This document shows, one piece after another, positions 21,256 to 28,524 of a stretch of DNA of 64,000 nucleotides. Source of the stretch: Actinomycetes bacterium (GTDB taxonomy: Bacteria > Actinomycetota > Thermoleophilia > Solirubrobacterales > Solirubrobacteraceae); NCBI GenBank assembly GCA_021784895.1, contig JAJYHG010000043.1:22926-86925 (forward strand), in the 5' to 3' direction. A program made the translations under genes and the position numbers. Position 1 is the first letter of the stretch, and each line of letters begins with the position of its first letter. The notes under the pieces were generated by a model that was given only the letters and a program-made list of their open reading frames with translations, was not told where the DNA came from and did not search any database.

Positions 21256-22034
21256 TCGCTCACGTCGTCAGCCGGCTCGGCCAGGTACTCCAGGTACTCC
21301 GGTTGCAGGCACCAGGCGAACAACGCCTCGATGCGGGCATGGAACGCATCGGCCGCCTCCATCAGCCGCTCGATGTCGAACGGGCTCGTCGTCTCGTTGT
21401 AGGCGTCGAAGTCGAGCAGGTAGTGGCCGGGCGCCGTCATGCCGTGTCGAATCGAGAGATGCCCGAACGGCTCGCGGACCCGCAGCTCCGACAGCGAGGA
21501 GATCACCGGCGTCTGCAACGCCGCGGCGACTGCTACCAGCTCCTCGGTCAGGACCTGCGAGAGGGCCGCTGGGTCCTCGCCGGAAATCCGCTCGTCCGTC
21601 AGCTCATTGACGTACCGCACGCCGAAGCGGTTCACCCGGCTGGGCGCCGCGACTTCGGCGAGCGCCCCAAGCACTGCAGCAAGCCCAGCGCGAAAATCAG
21701 CCCACTGCGAGTATTCCCCGCATTCGACCGCGACGCTGGACTGGGAGAGCACCGCGCGGAATTGGCCGCGCGGGTCGGCGAGCACCCACACCGTCTCCGG
21801 TGGGCCGCCCTGCTGCTGGATGCCGCCCGGACCGAGCCGCACGGAAAGCTCGACATTCGACTGTCGGTCCACCAGCTCCCAGCCGAGCGCCTGGACCAGT
21901 AACGCAACCGTGCCGCTTTGCTCAAGCGCGAGCGTCGGCGTGGTGCGCGCCTGCACGAGCGCGAGCTTAAGCGGGGCCTTCGGCAGCGGCCTCAGTCCTC
22001 GAGCGGTCACCAGCCGTGTCATGACAGATGTCAT
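21252..22034 (-). CDS. TIGR04255-like family protein, first gene of the RES operon
   Basis: 260 aa; VNRFGVRYVNEL and GHYLLDFDAYNE typical of TIGR04255-type proteins. Confidence 0.6.
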   Translation of the reverse strand: MTSVMTRLVTARGLRPLPKAPLKLALVQARTTPTLALEQSGTVALLVQALGWELVDRQSNVELSVRLGPGGIQQQGGPPETVWVLADPRGQFRAVLSQSSVAVECGEYSQWADFRAGLAAVLGALAEVAAPSRVNRFGVRYVNELTDERISGEDPAALSQVLTEELVAVAAALQTPVISSLSELRVREPFGHLSIRHGMTAPGHYLLDFDAYNETTSPFDIERLMEAADAFHARIEALFAWCLQPEYLEYLAEPADDVSE

Positions 22035-22043
22035 GATATCCTC

Positions 22044-22059
22044 CTCAGACGCGCCTGAG
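22044..22059. promoter_or_regulatory. Candidate operator of the RES operon (imperfect palindrome CTCAGACGCGCCTGAG)
   Basis: 5-bp arms CTCAG/CTGAG around ACGCGC, 10 nt upstream of the first start codon; direct TGTCATGA repeats at the start codon. Confidence 0.4.
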
Positions 22060-22422
22060 TTAGCGGTCGACGGATATCTGACCGGCAGGGTCCCGAGTCA
22101 CGGCGAAGACGGGGTGGAGCGAGCGTGGCGTGCACCTCATCTGGGCCGCAGACCTTACTGCGGCTCGGAGCTGCGGTCTGCTCGCAGCGCGTCGGCCATC
22201 TCGCTCCCGCACAGCGTCCGCGCCGCCCCAGGTCCGGACGGCGCGAGCAGAGCGGGCGGGTTCACCCATCATGCGGTCGACGGCCCGGGTCAGCGCACGT
22301 TCGCGGAGGCAGCGTGAGCCGCTGGCGCCTGTATCCGTGTCCCGGCATGCACCTCATGGTGCGGAGGCAGCGGCCCTCGTTTGTGCGGTGAGCAGGGTCG
22401 AGCGTCGGGTGGTCAAACGCCT

Positions 22423-23433
22423 TTAGGTGCGGGCGAGTTTTGTGAGCAGCTCCGCTTCGCGTTCGGACGAGATTCCTGACTTGCGTGCACGGTTCAGTCC
22501 CTGCTCGCGCTCCCAGGCCAGGATGTCGGTGAGTGTGTCGCTGATGGGCCGCTGCGCCAGCCCGGCCTCTTTTGCCGCCTCGCCACTGCGGGCGCAGAAC
22601 CCTTGCCACTCAGGGTCAGCCAGCCAGAGCGGCAGCGACTCGGGGCCCATGAACTCCTCAACTCCTTCGGCCGCCAGCCATCCGTCAGTGGCGGGCACCA
22701 GCGGGCCGGTATGTCCGCCGATCTTTCGTGAGAGCTCGATCCACTCGGCCAGCGTGACCATCGGACCCACCGCGTCGTATATGCCCATGGTCCGGCTCTC
22801 GGCGCAGTCGATCAGCCATGCGGCAAGGTCACGGACGTCGATCACCTGGGTTAGCGGAGCCGGGCTTTCAGGTACGAGCATCGGCGTAAGCGGGTCACGC
22901 GCGGCGCGCGCGACCCAATAGCCGGCGCGGTCGCTGGGGTCACCCGGGCCACCGATGAGCCCCGATCTGGCGATCAGCACGCTCGAGTCCCCAGCCGATC
23001 GGCACGCGAGTTCACACGCGACCTTCGCCTCACCGTAGAGACCGATATCGACCTCGTCCAAGTCCGTGGGCGCCAACAAGCCAGCGTCCTCGTTCGCGCC
23101 TCTCTGGGCGTGGGAGGCATACACGCTGCCGGACGAGACGTAGATCCAATGGCCAGTCCGCTCGCGCAGCGCCACGAGCGCCGAGCGCACCAAGCCTGGC
23201 TGCCACACGACCTCGAGCACGGCATCCCAATCTTGGTCGCGGACCTCGTCGTAGGCGCCCTCCGAGCGGCGATCGGCCTGAATTAGCGTGGCTCCCGGTG
23301 CTGCGAGTCCGCTGTCGCCGCGAGCGAGACACCAGACCTCATGTCCGCGATCGACAGCCTCGATACAGACCTGACGCCCGAGCCACGCCGTCCCACCGAG
23401 GACCAGGATCCGCAGATGTGCCGATCCAGACAT
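22423..23433 (-). CDS. NAD-dependent epimerase/dehydratase (extended SDR) family protein
   Basis: ILVLGGTAWLGRQVCIEAVDRGHEVWCLARG; YVSSGSVYAS; YGEAKVACE. Confidence 0.85.
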   Translation of the reverse strand: MSGSAHLRILVLGGTAWLGRQVCIEAVDRGHEVWCLARGDSGLAAPGATLIQADRRSEGAYDEVRDQDWDAVLEVVWQPGLVRSALVALRERTGHWIYVSSGSVYASHAQRGANEDAGLLAPTDLDEVDIGLYGEAKVACELACRSAGDSSVLIARSGLIGGPGDPSDRAGYWVARAARDPLTPMLVPESPAPLTQVIDVRDLAAWLIDCAESRTMGIYDAVGPMVTLAEWIELSRKIGGHTGPLVPATDGWLAAEGVEEFMGPESLPLWLADPEWQGFCARSGEAAKEAGLAQRPISDTLTDILAWEREQGLNRARKSGISSEREAELLTKLART

Positions 23434-23613
23434 CGGATGTCAACCCTACGACGACAACTCAATGGTTGTCAACTGCTCTGCGCGTCAGCACACGACCAAG
23501 TCGGCAGCACGTGGCATCACTGACCCGCTTTGCTCTCGCAGCGCAACTCCCAACCGGCGGACCGTCAGTAGCACTTTGCGCGGCATGTGCAGTTTGACGG
23601 GCTTGCGCTGGTG

Positions 23614-23629
23614 CGCCACAATTGTGGCG
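23614..23629. promoter_or_regulatory. 16-bp perfect palindrome at the antitoxin start (candidate RelBE operator)
   Basis: CGCCACAATTGTGGCG; its last base is the first base of the GTG start. Confidence 0.65.
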
Positions 23630-23895
23630 TGACGACGGAACCGCTGCGATCAGCCCGAGACCATCTCTCCGAGATTGTCGACCGTGTCGAGCGCGAGCAC
23701 GACCGGGTCGTAATCACCCGCAACGGTCGCGACGCGGCTGTGCTGATCAGCGCCGCCGATCTAGCAGAGCTCGAGGAAACGCTCTCGGTTCTTAGCGACC
23801 CCGCAGCGCTTGCCGACATCCGCGAGGCCGACGCCGCCTACAGCAGCGGTGAGGTGCTACGCGGCATCGACGCGGTCCGTGCGCTGCGGCCGTGA
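23629..23895 (+). CDS. Phd/YefM-type antitoxin (GTG start)
   Basis: VTTEPLRSARDHLSEIVDRVEREHDRVVITRNGRDAAVLISAADLAELEETLSVL. Confidence 0.88.
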   Translation: MTTEPLRSARDHLSEIVDRVEREHDRVVITRNGRDAAVLISAADLAELEETLSVLSDPAALADIREADAAYSSGEVLRGIDAVRALRP

Positions 23896-24173
23896 GCGCC
23901 GACGGTGAATACGAGCTCATCGTCGCACCGCCAGCCGCAAGAGCGATCCCAGAGCAGCTACCCGAGCCGGTGGCGGCGGCCGTCATCGAGTTCCTCACCA
24001 CCAGCCTGATCCGGGAGCCGCGCAGGGTCGGCAAGCAACTCCGTCGTGAACTGGCCGGGATCTGGTCAGCGCGACGCGGCACCTACCGCGTGCTCTACCG
24101 GATCCACGCTAACCCACCCGAGGTCATCGTCCTTTGTGTCGAGCACCGCAGCGACGTCTACCGACCACGCTGA
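23892..24173 (+). CDS. RelE/ParE-type toxin
   Basis: YELIVAPPAARAIPEQLP..GKQLRRELAGIWSARRGTYRVLYRIHANPPEVIVLCVEHRSDVYRPR; GTGA overlap with antitoxin. Confidence 0.9.
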   Translation: MSADGEYELIVAPPAARAIPEQLPEPVAAAVIEFLTTSLIREPRRVGKQLRRELAGIWSARRGTYRVLYRIHANPPEVIVLCVEHRSDVYRPR

Positions 24174-24177
24174 CCAG

Positions 24178-24463
24178 CCGACCAGACAGCCCGACCCTGG
24201 CCACGCTCTCTTCCCGCGACAGGAATCTCGACGCCGACTTCGACGGACTGAGCCGTGTGATCCGCCAGCAGCACTGGCCCGAAGTGACCCGCGCGCTATG
24301 GGGCCAGCACTTCTGGTCCCCGTCCTACTGTGTGCTCTCCACCGGGGGCGCGCCCATCCAAACCGTCCGCGACTACATCACCAACCAACGCAACCCCAAC
24401 CGCGCCCCAGGACGACCCCGGACGGGCTTGGCCCCTCCCTCACGGAAGGGGCTTGCGCCCTAA
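24178..24463 (+). pseudogene. IS200/IS605-type Y1 transposase (TnpA) C-terminal relic
   Basis: VIRQQHWPEVTRALWGQHFWSPSYCVLSTGGAPIQTVRDYITNQRNPNR; hairpin GCCCCT...AGGGGC at 24431-24452. Confidence 0.7.
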
Positions 24464-24615
24464 ATCTGGTCAAGCGCCAACGCAAAACTGAGCGCCGGAA
24501 GGCACGCGGCCGCAAGTCGGCGAGCCGGTCCAATGGGAGGCAGCACACTGACGTTGGAGAGTCGGCTCGCCGGTTGGCCGATCCCAATCCGCTGCAGCTG
24601 AGTGACGTCATCACG

Positions 24616-25179
24616 ATGCTGCGGGCAAACATGCGCGGCCCGGGAGAGGAGGCCGCCTACGACTACTGTGCTGACGACCACGGATGGTTCGTGGTGCCGC
24701 GCGCCGGCGAGACGTTCGAGCTTCCGCTCACAGCCGAGCTGCAGTCGAACTGGGAGCTGCTGGCCGAAGAGGACCCGAGGTGCGCTCCCCTAGCTGAACG
24801 GATCCGCGAGCTCCGTGGTGGCGGGCGCACACACGTGACGGCCACGCTCACGGACGTGTTCTGGGAGGCGTTGCTGCCAGATGAATCAACGATCCGCCTC
24901 GAGCCTGCAACCGATGATGAGCCGACGTCAGTGAGCTGCCCCGAGCTATCCGACGAGAGGATCGGGTTCTGGGCCTCAGAATTGGGATTCGATCGGTTCG
25001 ACGGCGAGGTGGCACTGCCTGCGTACTCATGGATGTCGAGCGAGGATCAGCTCCCCGTCGCGCTGGCCAGGCGGGTCGGACAGCGCTGGACGGACGCCTA
25101 CCAGGTCCGCCTCTACCGCGGTGCTGACACCGAGTACGCAAGCATCCCGCCTGAGGTGTGTCCGCCGCGCCAGAGCTGA
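24616..25179 (+). CDS. Hypothetical protein
   Basis: In-frame MLRANMRGPGEEAAYDYCADDHGWFVVP...; start uncertain. Confidence 0.45.
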   Translation: MLRANMRGPGEEAAYDYCADDHGWFVVPRAGETFELPLTAELQSNWELLAEEDPRCAPLAERIRELRGGGRTHVTATLTDVFWEALLPDESTIRLEPATDDEPTSVSCPELSDERIGFWASELGFDRFDGEVALPAYSWMSSEDQLPVALARRVGQRWTDAYQVRLYRGADTEYASIPPEVCPPRQS

Positions 25180-25202
25180 CCGGGCGGCTTTGCGCCGGTG
25201 GC

Positions 25203-26561
25203 TCAGGCCGGATTGAGCTTCGCCTTGTCGAGCATGGAGATCAGGGCTGGCCGCCGTCGGTGCTGCTCGCGTAGCGCGAGCACGCGTGCGTCGAACTCGG
25301 CGGCCTGGCCGGCCTCGCCGGCTGCGTCGCGAGCCCGTTTGAGGAGACGCACGGCGCTGGCGTAGGCGCGACGGTCGGCCGTCTCGAGAACGGTTCCGAT
25401 CGTCCGCCAGTAGATCGGGAGCGCGTCGGCGGGATGGGTCTTTTGTCGCGCTTCGGCGAGCTTGAGCCAGGCGTGATCGCCTAATTTGAGACCATCGGTT
25501 GCACTGGCCGTCTGCCAGGCGAGCTCATCGTCGCCGTCATCGAGCAGCGCTTCGATCAGACCCGCGGGATTGTGTTCGCGCAGAGCCCAGCGTGCCCCGT
25601 CGCGCTCGAGCGACCATGCATCGACGGCCTCGGCCGCACGGCGCAGTTGGCGATAGCTCGAACTGGTCGGAGTCCGCTCATGCCGCGCCCGGCGCATCGC
25701 GAGCACCTCGACTGGCTGATCCTGGCGTAGGTAAGCGTCGCAGGCGAGATCGTAGAGCTGATCGGTCTGCCAGCCACTGGTCTGCGCGATCCCCCGCCGC
25801 GCCCACTCGATCACCTCTTCGTCACGGCCGAGCTCGGCCATCGCCTCGGCCACCTTGATGAACTGGTACGGGCCGGATAGGTCGCCGCCCAGCAGAGCGA
25901 CGATCGCGTCGCTGTCGCCGTCGAGCACCGCAAGCCGCTCGCGGGCATACCGGCTGGCGAACGTGTCGCGGTCGCCCTGTGCCTCCAGCAGCGAGCGGTA
26001 CTCGGCCAGTCCGACGTCGCCAAGAGCGTTCCGATAGCGGACCGGGTCAGGCTCGAAGAAGTCCTGCTCGGCGAAGCGGAACCTGATCATCCAGCGCGCG
26101 AGTTCGACCGGCTCCGCAACGCCCGTATCGCACGCGCGGGCGTGAAGGTCCAGGAGATCGCGGGCGAGATCTCCGATCAGCCCGGAGGAGTCATCAGCTC
26201 GGGTCTGGATCACCTTCACGACATGCGACACCGCCCGCTCCAGCAACTGCACGAGCTCTCGGGACGGGCCGCTGACGACCGCAACCTCGAGCTCGGTCAG
26301 GACAGGCCGTGCGGCGTGCGCCCACTCGACAGACTCGCGGTAGCCGAGAAACCGGCGGGTCCGAAGCGCTCGATCGACCTCGGCCCGCAGCGCCCTCAGG
26401 TCACCGCTCGACCTTGCGGCCAGCAGGCGGACACGGCGCTCGACATCCTCATGCCAGTCGGCAGCCCACGCAAGCACCTCGCGAAGATCCTTGGCCGGGA
26501 GATCTTCCAGGATCCGCCTGATGTCGACGTCAGGCTCAGAGCCCGCCTTACGCGCCATCAT
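25203..26561 (-). CDS. Hypothetical helical-repeat protein resembling the C-terminal region of SWIM zinc-finger-associated proteins
   Basis: MMARKAGSEPDVDIRRILEDLPAKDLREVLAWAADWHEDVERRVRLLAAR...; ends ALREQHRRRPALISMLDKAKLNPA. Confidence 0.6.
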   Translation of the reverse strand: MMARKAGSEPDVDIRRILEDLPAKDLREVLAWAADWHEDVERRVRLLAARSSGDLRALRAEVDRALRTRRFLGYRESVEWAHAARPVLTELEVAVVSGPSRELVQLLERAVSHVVKVIQTRADDSSGLIGDLARDLLDLHARACDTGVAEPVELARWMIRFRFAEQDFFEPDPVRYRNALGDVGLAEYRSLLEAQGDRDTFASRYARERLAVLDGDSDAIVALLGGDLSGPYQFIKVAEAMAELGRDEEVIEWARRGIAQTSGWQTDQLYDLACDAYLRQDQPVEVLAMRRARHERTPTSSSYRQLRRAAEAVDAWSLERDGARWALREHNPAGLIEALLDDGDDELAWQTASATDGLKLGDHAWLKLAEARQKTHPADALPIYWRTIGTVLETADRRAYASAVRLLKRARDAAGEAGQAAEFDARVLALREQHRRRPALISMLDKAKLNPA

Positions 26562-26715
26562 CACTCCAGCGCAGACAGGTGGCCTGGGCAAGCAGCGGTG
26601 CCAGGATCGCGACCGCCTGCTGCTCGAGCTCAAGCCAGCCGTCGAGCACGAGCGGCAGTCCCGCGCGCGCCCGCTGCACCCGCTCCGCCGAACCAGGCAA
26701 CCACCCCGCCATCAT
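26548..26715 (-). CDS. Small ORF (55 aa), possibly the remnant of an upstream SWIM-type protein
   Basis: MMAGWLPGSAERVQRARAGLPLVLDGWLELEQQAVAILAPLLAQATCLRWSDDGA*; overlaps the next start. Confidence 0.4.
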   Translation of the reverse strand: MMAGWLPGSAERVQRARAGLPLVLDGWLELEQQAVAILAPLLAQATCLRWSDDGA

Positions 26716-26893
26716 CGGCTGGAGACTAACGCGACCCGGATCGTGACCCGCTCACCCCAGGACAGGCCCCCTCCGGCATCGGAAGGAGTCGAGCCCAAGT
26801 GGTACAACGAAGCGGTACAACGGAGCAGGGTGCAGTTAGCCTGGCGACCCGGCCTAAACGGAAAAGCCCCGCAAATGCTGGGCTTTCTAAGAA

Positions 26894-26967
26894 GGTGAGC
26901 GATGGGATTCGAACCCACGACCGCCTGGACCACAACCAGGAGCTCTACCAGCTGAGCTACGCCCACC
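26894..26967 (-). tRNA. tRNA-His (GTG anticodon), G-1:C73 encoded
   Basis: Cloverleaf GGTGGGCGTAGCTCAGCTGGTAGAGCTCCTGGTTGTGGTCCAGG...GGTTCGAATCCCATCGCTCACC. Confidence 0.96.
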
Positions 26968-26995
26968 ACGGGCCTACGAATCTACCAGCGCACAG

Positions 26996-27907
26996 TCACG
27001 AGCGGCGGACGCCCACGAGCGCGACGTCTATGAGCCGCTGCGCATGCGGCAGCCAGGCGCGGACATCCTGCGCCAGCAGGCTGATGAGGATGCCAGCCAC
27101 CACGGCAAGCGCACCCGCGATCTGCCACGGGCCCACGGGGTCGGCAAACGCCACCCAGCCGACGACGGCGCCTACCAGCGGCTCGAGGTTCACAAACGCC
27201 CCGGCCAGCTCTGGAGCGACACGGGCCTGGCCGTAGGCAAACAGCCAGAACGGCAAGATCGTGCCGATCAGGGCGAGCGCGACGAAGGCAAACACCAGTC
27301 CAGGCGTGCCGGGGGCGTGCGGCAACCCGCTGCCGAGCGCCAGCGGTAGCGACACCGAAGCGCCGGCGAGGAACTGAACTGCGGTCACGGCCGCTGCATC
27401 GCGGCCGCGCAGCATGCCTGGCTGAACCGCGATGAACGCCCCGGAGAGCACGACCGAGGCGAACACGAGCATGTCACCCGAAACGGTGGCACCCCCGCCG
27501 CCGCCACCGGCCACGAGCACGACACCGAGCAGCGCCACGGCGTAGCCGAACCAGGCCGGCAGCCGGGCGGTGCCGTTGCCCAGCGCCATCGTCACGAGCG
27601 CGACAACGACTGGGAGCGCGCCCACGATGATCGCACCGTGGCTCACACTGGTCCGGTCGATGCCGGCGTTCTGGAGCAGCATCACAGCGCCGTAGCCCAC
27701 GGCCCCGGACACGAAGATGCGCGGGGTCAGAGCCTGGTGCAGGCCGCGGCGGCCAATGGCGGCCAGCACGGGCGCCGCGATCAGGAACCGCATCGCGGTC
27801 AGCCAGCTCGGGTCCAGCCAGCGCAGCGACAACTTTGACAGCGCGACCGTGAGCCCCCATAGGGAGCCGGCGGCGATCAGCGCAAGGATGGCGGTGCGGT
27901 GCTTCAT
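26996..27907 (-). CDS. EamA/DMT-family transporter (start MKHRTAILALIAAGSLWG)
   Basis: Ten-TM EamA pattern with two repeats; PFWLFAYGQARVAPELAGAFVNLEPLVGAVVGW. Confidence 0.88.
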   Translation of the reverse strand: MKHRTAILALIAAGSLWGLTVALSKLSLRWLDPSWLTAMRFLIAAPVLAAIGRRGLHQALTPRIFVSGAVGYGAVMLLQNAGIDRTSVSHGAIIVGALPVVVALVTMALGNGTARLPAWFGYAVALLGVVLVAGGGGGGATVSGDMLVFASVVLSGAFIAVQPGMLRGRDAAAVTAVQFLAGASVSLPLALGSGLPHAPGTPGLVFAFVALALIGTILPFWLFAYGQARVAPELAGAFVNLEPLVGAVVGWVAFADPVGPWQIAGALAVVAGILISLLAQDVRAWLPHAQRLIDVALVGVRRS

Positions 27908-27998
27908 GACTAGCCATGATCGCGCGGATCTACCGTGAAAGTCGGCTACATGACCCATATATTTGTCGTCTAGCTCATATAGTGATTGAATATCTCGT

Positions 27999-28466
27999 AT
28001 GCCTGCTATTTCACTGGATTTAATTGATCTACGACTGCTTAGAGAGCTCCAGCTCGACGCCGACCGCCCGAACGTGGAGCTGGCGCGCCTGGTGGCGCTC
28101 TCGCCCACCGCGACCATGCACCGGATCCGCAGGCTCAAGGCGACCGGCGTCATCCGCGCCGTGGTGGCACAGCTCGACGCCGCTGCGGCCGGATTCCCGC
28201 TGTACGTGCATCTGCTGGTAACCCTGCAGCGCCACGACGACTCGAGCCACCGGCGCTTCACAGCCGCGGTGCGGGAGGCCGACGAGGTGATCTCCGCCGA
28301 CTGGGTGACTGGCGAGATCGACGCGATACTCGTGGTCGTCGCGCGCGAGGTGGCCGAGCTGCAACGGGTGATCCTGCGCCTCTCCGCGCGCGGCGGCGCC
28401 GGACGCGTGACGACCCTGCTGAGGCTCGAGCAGCTCAAGCCGGCTTCACCGCTGCCGCTGAGCTGA
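27999..28466 (+). CDS. Lrp/AsnC-family transcriptional regulator, divergent from EamA
   Basis: LDLIDLRLLRELQLDADRPNVELARLVALSPTATMHRIRRLKATGVIR. Confidence 0.92.
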   Translation: MPAISLDLIDLRLLRELQLDADRPNVELARLVALSPTATMHRIRRLKATGVIRAVVAQLDAAAAGFPLYVHLLVTLQRHDDSSHRRFTAAVREADEVISADWVTGEIDAILVVVAREVAELQRVILRLSARGGAGRVTTLLRLEQLKPASPLPLS

Positions 28467-28524
28467 GCTGAGCGCCGGCCGCGCGCGGCAACTGCGCTGC
28501 GCAACGGTCAATCCTGGCGGCTGC

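Noticed and set aside
22125-22430. Plus-strand ORFs 22125-22391 and 22130-22426
   Set aside because: Arg/Pro/Ser-rich, overlapping one another in different frames, no family resemblance; probably intergenic.
24046-24615. Upstream part of the 377-aa ORF 24046-25179
   Set aside because: Overlaps relE and the tnpA relic in another frame; only the part from about 24616 looks protein-like.
26894-26967. tRNA-His as demonstrated attachment site
   Set aside because: No duplicate of the tRNA 3' end was spotted near the other edge; kept only as a suggestion.
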